64,000 bases of DNA from Herbidospora mongoliensis (GTDB taxonomy: Bacteria; Actinomycetota; Actinomycetes; Streptosporangiales; Streptosporangiaceae), in assembly GCF_001570545.1 (NCBI RefSeq), contig NZ_BBXD01000024.1, positions 116,288 through 180,287 on the forward strand. The letters are read 5' to 3'. Below the pieces are notes generated by a model. The model did no database searches. It was not told the origin of the DNA and saw only the letters and a list, made by a program, of their open reading frames with translations. The position numbers and the translations under genes are program-made. Shown here in pieces: positions 53,390 through 60,450 of the stretch; within the stretch, counting starts at the first letter, position 1, and each line of letters opens with the position of its first letter.

Positions 53390-54778
53390 ATGCTTGCTCA
53401 CGAACTGAAGCGTGAACTCGGCACCGTCCCCGAGTACGACCGGTTCGCCACCGTCGACGAGGTCAACGACTACCTGACCGGCCTGGCCGCCGCCCATCGC
53501 GACCTCGCCTCGATCGACCGCATCGGCACCTCCCGCCTGGGCGATCCCCTCCTGTGCCTGACCATCGGCACCGGCGACCGCGACATCGTGGTCGCCGCCG
53601 GACCGCACCCGAACGAGCCCATCGGCGGCCTGACGGTCATGCACCTGGCCACCAGGCTCTGCGAGGATCCTTTTGTTCGCTATGGGGCCCGCTGGCACAT
53701 CGTCGGCTGTCTCGACCCGGACGGCACCCGCCTGAACGAGGGCTGGTTCGCCGGCCCGTACACCAAAGCCCACTACGGCCGGCACTTCTACCGCCCGGCA
53801 GGTGACGAACAGGTCGAATGGACCTTTCCCTTCACCTACAAACGCTCCTATTTCGACCGCGTCCTGCCGGAGACCCTGGCTCTGATGCGCCTGATCGACC
53901 GCACCCGCCCGGCCTTCCTGACCACCCTCCACAACGGCGAACTGGGCGGCGTCTTCTACTACCTGTCGCGCCCCGAACCCGAACTCCAGGCGGTGCTCGC
54001 CGAACTCCCCGCGATGTTCGGCCTCCCCCTGCACGTCGGCGAACCCGAACACCCCGCGATCGGCCAGCTCGCCCCCGCGATCTTCCTCACCCCGCGCATG
54101 GAGGAGACCTACGACTACGTGGAGGCGCTCGGCCAGGACCCGACGGAGGTCATCACCGGCGCCGCCTCCGACACCTACGCGGCCCGCTGGGGCACGCTCT
54201 GCCTGACCGCCGAACTCCCCTATTGGGTCGACCCGGCCGCCGGCGACACCTCGGAAACCTCGATCTCGTACGGGGAACTGATCCGCACCCAGGCCGTCCA
54301 CCTGCGCGACACCGCCACCATCCTGGAAGAGACGCTGACCGGGGTGACCGCCGACCTGATCAGCTCCTCCCCCTTCCTGCGGGCCTCGCGCTTCTTCATC
54401 CCGATGCTGGCCAGCATCGCCGCGACCGACGAGAACCGCTCGACGGCCCCGTCCGCATCCCGCTCGGCGACCGCCGCCGAGGTCTCCTCGTGCCGTGATC
54501 TCGTACACAGCTACCGGCTGCGCTTCGGGGGGATGCTGCTGCGCGGCCTCGAAGGGGAACTCGCCATCGGCAACGGGACGCCGGCCATCAGAAGGGGCTG
54601 CCGCGCCCTGACGGAAACCTACGAGAAGTGGTGTGTGGACGCGGAAAACGAGATGTCCGACCAGACGATACCCATCGCTCACCTGGTGGCCATCCAGTAC
54701 GGCGCGATTCTCGCCGGGGCGCGGCACGCGCTAGGTGCGCGCGAGCACCCGGGAAACACGCTAAAGTCTTCTTCGTGA
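53390..54778 (+). CDS. M14 family zinc carboxypeptidase
   Basis: A 462-residue protein without a signal peptide, so probably cytoplasmic. Zinc motif HPNEP (HxxE, about 83-87) is followed by CLDPDGTRLNEGWF and LHNGELGG (third zinc ligand His). A later LCLTAELPYW segment carries the likely catalytic Glu. The domain covers residues 40-320; the C-terminal 140 residues are helical and unassigned. The start is an ATG with AAGGG close upstream. It could hydrolyse an amide such as an N-acyl or gamma-glutamyl bond. It ends just before a hairpin and the tRNA cluster. Confidence 0.85.
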   Translation: MLAHELKRELGTVPEYDRFATVDEVNDYLTGLAAAHRDLASIDRIGTSRLGDPLLCLTIGTGDRDIVVAAGPHPNEPIGGLTVMHLATRLCEDPFVRYGARWHIVGCLDPDGTRLNEGWFAGPYTKAHYGRHFYRPAGDEQVEWTFPFTYKRSYFDRVLPETLALMRLIDRTRPAFLTTLHNGELGGVFYYLSRPEPELQAVLAELPAMFGLPLHVGEPEHPAIGQLAPAIFLTPRMEETYDYVEALGQDPTEVITGAASDTYAARWGTLCLTAELPYWVDPAAGDTSETSISYGELIRTQAVHLRDTATILEETLTGVTADLISSSPFLRASRFFIPMLASIAATDENRSTAPSASRSATAAEVSSCRDLVHSYRLRFGGMLLRGLEGELAIGNGTPAIRRGCRALTETYEKWCVDAENEMSDQTIPIAHLVAIQYGAILAGARHALGAREHPGNTLKSSS

Positions 54779-54780
54779 GG

Positions 54781-54800
54781 CCGAGCCCTGCGGGGCTCGG
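54781..54800 (+). terminator. Hairpin after the M14 peptidase gene
   Basis: CCGAGCCC-TGCG-GGGCTCGG is a perfect 8-bp stem, 2 bases after the stop codon and 8 bases before the first tRNA. Confidence 0.7.
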
Positions 54801-54808
54801 AAGATCAT

Positions 54809-54880
54809 GCGGAAGTGGCTCAGGGGTAGAGCATCACCTTGCCAAGGTGAGGGTCGCGGGTTCGAATCCCGTCTTCCGCT
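54809..54880 (+). tRNA. tRNA-Gly (GCC), copy 1
   Basis: A 72-base cloverleaf: acceptor GCGGAAG/CTTCCGC, D arm GCTCAGGGGTAGAGC, anticodon stem TCACC/GGTGA around loop TTGCCAA (anticodon GCC), and T arm with GGTTCGAATCC. CCA is not encoded. It is identical in sequence to the copy at 55028. Confidence 0.95.
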
Positions 54881-54881
54881 C

Positions 54882-54955
54882 GGTGGAGTGGCCGAGAGGC
54901 GAGGCAACGGCCTGCAAAGCCGTCTACACGGGTTCAAATCCCGTCTCCACCTCCA
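54882..54955 (+). tRNA. tRNA-Cys (GCA)
   Basis: Acceptor GGTGGAG/CTCCACC, anticodon loop CTGCAAA (GCA) and T loop TTCAAAT. The 3' CCA is encoded (54953-54955). It lies one base after tRNA-Gly. Confidence 0.95.
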
Positions 54956-55027
54956 GGTCGTCACGAGAACCTCGTGAAGTCCGCTAGAGTAAGACAGGTG
55001 TCGCGGAGGTTAACCCGAGGCGATCAC

Positions 55028-55099
55028 GCGGAAGTGGCTCAGGGGTAGAGCATCACCTTGCCAAGGTGAGGGTCGCGGGTTCGAATCCCGTCTTCCGCT
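55028..55099 (+). tRNA. tRNA-Gly (GCC), copy 2
   Basis: Identical in all 72 bases to the copy at 54809, with the same anticodon loop TTGCCAA and no encoded CCA. Confidence 0.95.
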
Positions 55100-55113
55100 C
55101 GGCAGTTTTGCTT

Positions 55114-55188
55114 GGACGATTAGCTCAGCGGGAGAGCGCTTCCCTGACACGGAAGAGGTCACAGGTTCAATCCCTGTATCGTCCACCA
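55114..55188 (+). tRNA. tRNA-Val (GAC), insertion target of the element
   Basis: Acceptor GGACGAT/ATCGTCC, anticodon stem CTTCC/GGAAG around CTGACAC (anticodon GAC), T loop TTCAATC and encoded CCA (55186-55188). An integrase gene ends 90 bases downstream facing it, so its 3' half is presumed to be the attachment site. Confidence 0.95.
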
Positions 55189-55207
55189 GATAGTCGCAGG
55201 TCACTAA

Positions 55208-55237
55208 GGGTTCCGGAGATTCTCCGGGGCCCTTTTT
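55208..55237 (+). terminator. Rho-independent terminator after the tRNA cluster
   Basis: CCGGAGA-T-TCTCCGG, with outer GGG/CCC pairs, is followed by TTTTT. It terminates the tRNA operon inside the element's left end. Confidence 0.85.
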
Positions 55238-55277
55238 CGATCTTAGAAGGTCGCGGGGAGCCAATTCGGGAGCCACC

Positions 55278-56459
55278 TCAGGCGGACTTCTCCTGACTAC
55301 CGAAGATCTCGTTCATTGCTTCCGCGCCTTGCGTGATCTCCGGGCTGAGCTGGAGACGGTAGACCGACTCCGTGACGCGGGTGCCGGCGTGGCCGACGAG
55401 ATCGGCGATCGTCTCGATACGGACCCCATGGGCACTCATGATCGAGACGAACGAGTGCCGGAGTTCGCGCGGGGTCCACGTGCCGTCGAGGCCGGCGCTC
55501 GCGGTGATGCGCTGGAACGACTTGCGGACGTTGGCGGCGTCCTTCGGGGTTCCGGTGCGGGTGGAGAACACCACGCCGTGTTCCTGCCAAGCCTCACCGG
55601 CACGGAGCTTCTGTTTGGCCTGTCTCGCGTGCTGCCGTCGCAGCGCGGTCCCGACTTGCGTGGGGACTTCGAGGGTGCGGCGTGAGGTGGGGGTCTTGGT
55701 GTCTCCCCCGACGCGATCGGCCCGCCACACGTAGATGGCGAACCGCTGGTGGTCGAACCCGACTTCGGTGACGGGCTGCCAACCTTCGCCCTTCACCCAC
55801 GCCACGACGTGATCCCATTGCAGCGCACGGGCCTCTTCTGTGCGGACGCCGGTCATGAGGCTGAGCACGATGTAGGTGTGCAGGCCCGACGATTCGGCCG
55901 CTTGCAGCACCGCCGTTGCCTGAGCGAACGTCAGGGCCTTGCTCGGGCGGCCCGACTTGCCCTTGGGAGCGGTGACCAGTTCGGCGACGTTCCTGCCGAC
56001 CATGTCTCTGACCTCAGCGTGCCGGATCGCGCGCTTCAGGATGGAGTGGACGCGGTGAATCGTGCTCGTCGACAAGACGGCCTTGAGTCCCTCTAACCAC
56101 TTGTCGACGTCGTCGGCGCGGAGCGTCTTGAGCTTGGCCTTGCCGATCTTCGGGATGAGGTGTTTGGTCGCGAGCCTCCGGAGGGTGTCAACGGTTCTCG
56201 CGCTCTGGTCCTTGAGCCCACTGGCCAACCAGTCCGTGACGGCTTGGCCTACCGTGTAGCGCTCGGGGCTCTTGATGCCAAGCTCCAAGTCCTTGACGGC
56301 CTCGATGAGCTTGTTCTTCACGTCGGTCTTCGTCTTGCCCTTGCGCTTGAGTCGCTGACGCGTGCCGTCCGCGCCGAACCCGAGGGAAACGGCTCCGGTG
56401 AAGCCGTTCCCCTCCGGATAGATGGTGCCTTCATAGGTGCCGATCATGATCTTTGACAT
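55278..56459 (-). CDS. int: Tyrosine-type site-specific integrase of the AICE
   Basis: A 393-residue phage-type recombinase. An N-terminal arm-binding region (1-60) precedes a SAM-like core-binding domain (about 68-160) and the catalytic domain. The active-site residues visible are Arg206 (TGVRTEEA), Lys near 255 (TKTPTSRR), Arg334 with His335 (ELRHSF), His357 (GHAGT) and the nucleophile Tyr367 (ESVYRLQ). It integrates and, with excisionase, excises the element at tRNA-Val. Its start overlaps the end of the RHH gene; GAGGAGGCATCGC precedes the ATG. ATG at codon 5 is an alternative. Confidence 0.95.
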   Translation of the reverse strand: MSKIMIGTYEGTIYPEGNGFTGAVSLGFGADGTRQRLKRKGKTKTDVKNKLIEAVKDLELGIKSPERYTVGQAVTDWLASGLKDQSARTVDTLRRLATKHLIPKIGKAKLKTLRADDVDKWLEGLKAVLSTSTIHRVHSILKRAIRHAEVRDMVGRNVAELVTAPKGKSGRPSKALTFAQATAVLQAAESSGLHTYIVLSLMTGVRTEEARALQWDHVVAWVKGEGWQPVTEVGFDHQRFAIYVWRADRVGGDTKTPTSRRTLEVPTQVGTALRRQHARQAKQKLRAGEAWQEHGVVFSTRTGTPKDAANVRKSFQRITASAGLDGTWTPRELRHSFVSIMSAHGVRIETIADLVGHAGTRVTESVYRLQLSPEITQGAEAMNEIFGSQEKSA

Positions 56460-56613
56460 GCGATGCCTCCTCGTGGCGGGTGAGGTACTCCTCGATCGCC
56501 TTCCGGATCACCCATGACACGTCGCGCTCTTGCGATTCGGCGTAGCGGGTGAGACGCGCTTTGAACGCGGTTCCGACCCGTACAGCCGGCAACGTCGTCC
56601 GGTCGCTCGACAT
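56431..56613 (-). CDS. Ribbon-helix-helix (CopG-like) DNA-binding protein
   Basis: A 60-residue protein from the ATG at 56613, with GAGAGGAGGC upstream. The RHH fold is recognisable: a beta strand LPAVRVGTAFKARLTRYA, then helix SQERDVSWVIRKAIEEYLTRH. Such small proteins regulate plasmid and AICE genes or serve as antitoxins. It lies between xis and int and overlaps int by 29 bases, so translation is coupled and it may tune integrase expression. No toxin gene is adjacent. Confidence 0.75.
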   Translation of the reverse strand: MSSDRTTLPAVRVGTAFKARLTRYAESQERDVSWVIRKAIEEYLTRHEEASHVKDHDRHL

Positions 56614-56752
56614 GGGATGCCTCCTCTCGCTGTTGTGAGCGCTGACTTGCCGATGGAGTTGCCAAAAGGCGTCTGACCTCGGGACCTTCCGACCGATGTC
56701 CGGTCGGCGTGTTCTGGGTCTGTAGCGCAACGTAGCACAGCGGCATGGCGCT

Positions 56753-56778
56753 GCATACTGCTCTATACCGCTTCATGC
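56753..56778. promoter_or_regulatory. Candidate KorSA-like (GntR) operator near the int operon
   Basis: GCATACTGCTCTATACCGCTTCATGC resembles, in inverted orientation, the TATAGAGCGG/TATAGCGG repeats upstream of the element's GntR gene. It lies between xis and the RHH gene, where it could control an internal int promoter. Confidence 0.35.
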
Positions 56779-56780
56779 TT

Positions 56781-56954
56781 CTACTGCATCTCTTCGAGTG
56801 AGGCCACGAAGTCGGCAAGGTGCTGGTCCGTGATTCGGCGAAGCTTGCCGATCTTGATGCTGTTGAGTTGCTTCGTGCGGAGAAGCGCATAGACCTTGTC
56901 GCGTCCGATGTTGAGGATCTCGGCGACCTGTTCGACCGTGTACGCCTGGATGAT
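56781..56954 (-). CDS. xis: Excisionase, helix-turn-helix, no standard start codon
   Basis: The frame encodes about 57 residues ending at TAG (56783-56781). The sequence YTVEQVAEILNIGRDKVYALL and SIKIGKLRRI is the MerR/excisionase helix-turn-helix of AICE Xis proteins. There is no ATG, GTG, TTG or CTG in frame at the 5' end: it opens ATC ATC CAG GCG TAC, with a TGA three codons upstream. A perfect ribosome site, GGAGGTGATC, is just upstream. A GTG six bases into that region would be in frame if one of two tandem GATC units were absent. So either ATC is used for initiation or the gene is a recent start-site mutant. Confidence 0.75.
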   Translation of the reverse strand: MIQAYTVEQVAEILNIGRDKVYALLRTKQLNSIKIGKLRRITDQHLADFVASLEEMQ

Positions 56955-56969
56955 CGATCACCTCCTCTC

Positions 56970-56988
56970 CCCCGGGCGTCGCCCGGGG
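56970..56988. promoter_or_regulatory. GC hairpin in front of xis
   Basis: CCCCGGGCG-T-CGCCCGGGG is a perfect 9-bp inverted repeat directly upstream of the xis ribosome site. A very similar hairpin sits at 59260-59280 before another element gene. Confidence 0.6.
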
Positions 56989-57037
56989 TGTCTGGTTGTC
57001 GTCTGGCGATCACCTCTCTTGGTTACGGTGTGTGCTT

Positions 57038-57118
57038 GTCTCACGGGTTTGTCTCAGCGTTCGTCTCACGCCTATGTGCAGACGCACGCGAGACGATGAG
57101 ACATTGAGACGTTGAGAC
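57038..57118. repeat. Array of GTCTCA/TGAGAC repeats beside traB, clt-like candidate
   Basis: Seven copies of a GAGAC-core motif occupy 81 bases. Three are GTCTCA (57038, 57051, 57063). Four are in inverse orientation (57090, 57098, 57106, 57114) as an exact 8-base tandem series: GATGAGAC, ATTGAGAC, GTTGAGAC. The array abuts the traB stop codon. TraB translocases of Streptomyces plasmids recognise 8-bp repeats (clt/TRS) next to traB, so this may be the transfer locus; an operator array for xis is the alternative. Confidence 0.6.
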
Positions 57119-57120
57119 GA

Positions 57121-58905
57121 TTACGCATCGTGATGACTGCCAGTCGCGCGCCAACGGCCTCGTCGGGTCTGGCGGGCGCGTCCCTCGTCTTCGAGTTGGG
57201 CCAGACGGCGGTACAGCGTGGCGCGACTCATGCCGGTCGCCTTCAACAGATCGGCCAGCCCGACACCCTCGTCGGGAGCATCGTCGAGGGCGGCTATCAA
57301 AGCCTCGTCGGCGTCCTGGGTGTTTCTGCGGTTGGGCTGTTCGCGGGGTTCGTCCGGGTGGACGTCGTTGAGTGCTTGGTGCGAGATCTCGTCGAGGGCG
57401 GGTCGCCGGTCGGCGTGGCGTAGTGCGGCGCGTTGAACGGTCTCGTCTTCGAGGAGGTAGCCGCGTGCGCGGCGCGGAATGTCGTGGTCGGGTGAGCTGA
57501 CCAGGAACTTGCCGGGGGCGTCGAGTTTGTCGGCGTGCCAGCCGGCTTTGTGCATGCCCTGTCCGAGAATCAGGTCGACGTCACGGCGTTCGCGGACGCG
57601 GTAGCTGACTCTGATGTCCATCTGGGAGCGGACGGCGCTGTTGCCCATGGTCTTCTGTGACGGGCGTTGGGTGGCGATCACGAGTTGGACGGCGGGAGCG
57701 CGGCCACGTCGGGCGATCGAGTCGGCATGCGCCAGCGCGTTCGGGGCCTCGTCGGAGAGTTCGGCGTACTCGTCGGTGACGATGACGAGTGCTGGCGCGT
57801 CGGGAGTGGGCTCCCAGACGCGTAGTCCCTGCATGGCGAGCATTTCGGCGCGACCGTCGAGGATGGCGACGGCGTCGCGGAACAGGGCTTCGGCTTCCCG
57901 CGGGGTGGTGGCGATGCGGTCGAGGCAGGACGCCCATGGGAGCAATTCCATGCCGCGTTTGAGGTCGACGCCCCACACGATCGTGTCGGTGCACGCGGTG
58001 AGGTTGCCGAGTAGGACGTTCTGTCCGCCGCTCTTTCCCGATCCGGAGACTCCGCCGAACAGGCCGTGCCGGCGCAGGAATGAGACGCGTACCGGGGTGC
58101 CGTCCTCGAAGACGCCCAGTTCGATTGGGTCGTTGATCGAGGTGACAGATGGGCCGGTCCAGCCGATGGAGTCGGCGTGCGGGTCGGTCTCGATCACCCG
58201 GATTTCCATGCGGTTGGCCTTCTCGGGGATCGGTTGGATGCGCACGGCACCACGGCGGGTGCCCAACGCGGACTCGATCTCGGGGACGCGTCCCAGTGCG
58301 TGTTCCACGGTCTGACCTCGGGCGAGGCCAATGCGGGCGCGGTATCCCCACAGGTCGACAAATGCGGATTGCACGCGGGAGCCGGCAAGGCCGATGGCGT
58401 TGGAGATCTCCGGCCACGCGGCCAGCGTGCGTTCAACCCGCACCCGGGCGCGGCGCCGGCGATGCACCCACCACGGAAGCGCGAGAACCAGAGTTCCGAC
58501 CGCCAGGAGAGCGGGCATCGGCGGGTTGAACGGGCCGTACGCGGCGGAGAAGGCAATCCAGCTACCGACGCCGGCGACGGTGAGCGCCGAATAGACGCGT
58601 TCACTGACGCGCAGATGCAGCGCCGCACCGCCGAACATCGCGACCAGGGCGACGGCGACGCCCGTACCGGCCATGATCGGGCGAGCCCATTCCGGGTGGG
58701 TGACGTGCATGACGGCACCCGTGAGCACGGTCAATCCGGAGATCACCAGCGGGCCCAGTTCGGACCGTCTCCGCCACAGCCACCAGAAGATGACCGCGAC
58801 GGCGAGCGGCCCGAACTGCATGTTCGCGTCGATCATCATCATGGGCTCGACGCCATACCGGCGCATGCGGCGAACCTGAGAACGGGACAGGTGACGGGCC
58901 CTCAT
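57121..58905 (-). CDS. traB: TraB/FtsK-SpoIIIE-type DNA translocase of the AICE
   Basis: A 594-residue motor. The N-terminal part (about 28-147) has four to five hydrophobic segments. An FtsK-type ATPase follows with Walker A GGVSGSGKSG (284-293), Walker B VIVTDEY (374-380) and IATQRPSQKTM (410-420). After a linker, the C-terminal winged helix is at about 546-588 (VGLADLLKATGMSRATLYRRLAQLEDEG). In TraB proteins this last domain binds 8-bp recognition repeats in the clt locus, and such repeats lie directly beside its 3' end. It moves the element as double-stranded DNA between hyphae. Its start overlaps the upstream gene by 4 bases (ATGA). Confidence 0.93.
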   Translation of the reverse strand: MRARHLSRSQVRRMRRYGVEPMMMIDANMQFGPLAVAVIFWWLWRRRSELGPLVISGLTVLTGAVMHVTHPEWARPIMAGTGVAVALVAMFGGAALHLRVSERVYSALTVAGVGSWIAFSAAYGPFNPPMPALLAVGTLVLALPWWVHRRRRARVRVERTLAAWPEISNAIGLAGSRVQSAFVDLWGYRARIGLARGQTVEHALGRVPEIESALGTRRGAVRIQPIPEKANRMEIRVIETDPHADSIGWTGPSVTSINDPIELGVFEDGTPVRVSFLRRHGLFGGVSGSGKSGGQNVLLGNLTACTDTIVWGVDLKRGMELLPWASCLDRIATTPREAEALFRDAVAILDGRAEMLAMQGLRVWEPTPDAPALVIVTDEYAELSDEAPNALAHADSIARRGRAPAVQLVIATQRPSQKTMGNSAVRSQMDIRVSYRVRERRDVDLILGQGMHKAGWHADKLDAPGKFLVSSPDHDIPRRARGYLLEDETVQRAALRHADRRPALDEISHQALNDVHPDEPREQPNRRNTQDADEALIAALDDAPDEGVGLADLLKATGMSRATLYRRLAQLEDEGRARQTRRGRWRATGSHHDA

Positions 58906-59249
58906 GGAGCCTCGCCACGTTGAGCGGCCAGTTCGTCCCGCACGTAGTACAGCGGATCGTGCTCGCCTTCACGGTCGGCGGCGAGAGTGGCGAGCGCAGC
59001 GGCGATGAGGTTGTGGTGGTCGAGTCGGAGCATGGTCTGTTCTGCGCGGAGTCGTTCGATCTCGTCGCACAGGACGGGAACGGCGGCGAGGATACGGGCG
59101 AGCGCCAACCCTTGCGGGGTCGTGAGGAGAGCAGACACCAACGGGCGTACGGAGGGCTGTTCGGCGAACTGGGTGAGGGAGTCGAGGCGGTTGCGGACCT
59201 CCTGAAGGCCGTTCTGTCGGGTGGGCCGTGTGGTCGACGTGATGATCAC
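58902..59249 (-). CDS. AICE protein of unknown function, coupled to traB
   Basis: A 115-residue soluble protein from the GTG at 59249, preceded by GGAGGAAAGGGG. It is mainly alpha-helical: LQEVRNRLDSLTQFAEQPSVRPLVSALL and a likely coiled-coil segment VLCDEIERLRAEQTMLRLDHHN. It is directly upstream of and overlaps traB (ATGA), so it is likely made in matched amounts. No family recognised. Confidence 0.7.
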   Translation of the reverse strand: MIITSTTRPTRQNGLQEVRNRLDSLTQFAEQPSVRPLVSALLTTPQGLALARILAAVPVLCDEIERLRAEQTMLRLDHHNLIAAALATLAADREGEHDPLYYVRDELAAQRGEAP

Positions 59250-59259
59250 CCCCTTTCCT

Positions 59260-59280
59260 CCCGGGGCGCAGGGCCCCGGG
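59260..59280. promoter_or_regulatory. GC hairpin in front of the traB-linked gene
   Basis: CCCGGGGC-GCAGG-GCCCCGGG forms an 8-bp stem just before the ribosome site of the 115-residue gene, mirroring the hairpin in front of xis. Confidence 0.55.
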
Positions 59281-59301
59281 AGCGTAGACGACATCGGACG
59301 A

Positions 59302-59496
59302 TCAGCCGATGAGGAGCTTGAGGACGCGGGTGAGCGTGGTGATGACGTTCTGGAACTCCGGCGTCGAGACGGATTTGCCGAGACAGAAGCCGAACGCCAC
59401 GCACACCGCCGCGTGCCAGAGCCGGAGTCGGGTGTAGCGGAGTGCCACCAGGAGGACGGCACCGAGCAGCAGCACCAGGGAGACGGAGACCACCAA
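59302..59496 (-). CDS. Small two-helix membrane protein (Spd-like position)
   Basis: A 64-residue protein from TTG at 59496, with an AGGAGGTGA ribosome site 9 bases before; the next codon, GTG, is an alternative. There are two hydrophobic segments, SVSLVLLLGAVLLVALRY and LWHAAVCVAFGFCLG, then a polar helix. Small membrane proteins between traB and the regulator genes of AICEs act in intramycelial spread (Spd proteins). This gene occupies that place but is too short to classify by sequence. Confidence 0.65.
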   Translation of the reverse strand: MVVSVSLVLLLGAVLLVALRYTRLRLWHAAVCVAFGFCLGKSVSTPEFQNVITTLTRVLKLLIG

Positions 59497-59502
59497 GGGG
59501 AT

Positions 59503-59709
59503 TCACCTCCTCCTCAGGTGGGCTGGCGGCGGGTCGAGGACGCGCAGTCCCGAGAGCCGTCGCGTCATGGCGCAGGGCACGGAGTCGGGAGTGTGGTGGA
59601 TGCTGACGCGGGTGCGGTCCTCGCGCCGGATCTCGGAGGACATCCCGAGTACGGCGATCACGGAGGCGATGAGGCCGATCGCGCCACCGAAGGCGATGAT
59701 CATGAACAC
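59503..59709 (-). CDS. Small single-helix membrane protein
   Basis: A 68-residue protein from GTG 59709 (ATG 59703 is possible; GGAGAA lies upstream). One N-terminal membrane helix, MIIAFGGAIGLIASVIAVLGM, is followed by a basic, His/Arg-rich tail (SSEIRREDRTRVSIHHTPDS; RRLSGLRVLD). It lies between the Zn-ribbon gene (10-base overlap) and the two-helix membrane protein gene, and is likely a spread- or transfer-accessory protein. Confidence 0.6.
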   Translation of the reverse strand: MFMIIAFGGAIGLIASVIAVLGMSSEIRREDRTRVSIHHTPDSVPCAMTRRLSGLRVLDPPPAHLRRR

Positions 59710-59861
59710 GGGATGTTCTCCTCTCCGGTGTGGGGGGCCTTGCGGCGGAGCCAGCGGTAGCGGGCGAAGCACTTGCGGCAGATGACGGCACCGAGATCGG
59801 CGATTCCGCCGCATCGGCATCGGTGGCCGTGTGTTCCGGGGATGCGCATCGGGCTCGTCAC
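59700..59861 (-). CDS. Small zinc-ribbon-like protein
   Basis: A 53-residue protein whose GTG start overlaps the previous stop (GTGA at 59861-59858). Paired cysteines HRCRCGG and VICRKCFARYRW suggest one zinc site, followed by a basic stretch (RWLRRKAP). It is below the usual length for automatic calling but is tightly packed in the transfer operon. Function unknown; nucleic-acid binding is plausible. Confidence 0.55.
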   Translation of the reverse strand: MTSPMRIPGTHGHRCRCGGIADLGAVICRKCFARYRWLRRKAPHTGEENIPCS

Positions 59862-60211
59862 CGCGCATCCGCGTCGGTGGGGTGGATCGAGCCGTCGTAG
59901 GACATGAGGGCGTCGTGTCGTGCTCGCGCTCGGGACGAGATGGCCACGGCCGTGTAGCTGACGCCGCCGAAACTCTTGCTGGTCCGGCAGTGCCCGCTCT
60001 CGTGGTGGTCGTGGTGGACCTCGCTCCGGAGGGCGGCACCGATCCGCGTGACCTCGGCGCAACGGGCCTCGTCGGTCTCGCCACGCGGGAAGACGATCAT
60101 GTCGACGTTGAGCGGAGAGGGGAGCGCGCGGTTCCTTTCGAGGAAAAACGCCAGCCGGCGCAATCCAGAAACGAATTCGCGGGCCTGCAATTCTTTGGGG
60201 TCGTAGGTCAT
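59858..60211 (-). CDS. AICE protein of unknown function, first gene of the transfer operon
   Basis: A 117-residue protein from an ATG with a strong AGGAGGTGATC site. The sequence has ELQAREFVSGLRRLAFFLERN, FPRGETDEARCAEVTRIG, a His cluster HHDHHES, and FGGVSYTAVAIS. No known family. The 239 bases between it and the divergent HTH-kinase gene hold the presumed promoters for both directions; nothing else is recognised there. Confidence 0.7.
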   Translation of the reverse strand: MTYDPKELQAREFVSGLRRLAFFLERNRALPSPLNVDMIVFPRGETDEARCAEVTRIGAALRSEVHHDHHESGHCRTSKSFGGVSYTAVAISSRARARHDALMSYDGSIHPTDADAR

Positions 60212-60450
60212 TTCGGATCACCTCCTGAGGTTCGCCAGCGCTTCTGTCTGGCGTGCCTCAAGTTCACCGAAATCCCGCGAAAACCCCCATCACTAATCCC
60301 TAGCCGGGTTTCTAGACGCCTCGACTAATCGACTAAACGCGAACTAGACGAGTTGGGCGTTCCCCTGGCTTGCCCCATTGACGGGCCGTAGTATCGCGCT
60401 GGACTTCCGATCATCCCCAAGTAGCGGTGACCTACAGGAGGAACCGACGG

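Noticed and set aside
53333..54727. 464-codon minus-strand frame
   Set aside because: Antisense to the M14 peptidase, whose zinc motifs are intact; no domain in this frame.
54809..55099. Identical tRNA-Gly copies as att sites of the element
   Set aside because: The duplicated unit is a whole tRNA gene within the tRNA cluster and outside the integrase-bearing segment; it is better explained by gene duplication. The integrase abuts tRNA-Val instead.
57038..57118. CRISPR array
   Set aside because: Repeats are 6-8 bases, without 28-37-base repeats or unique spacers; no cas genes in the window.
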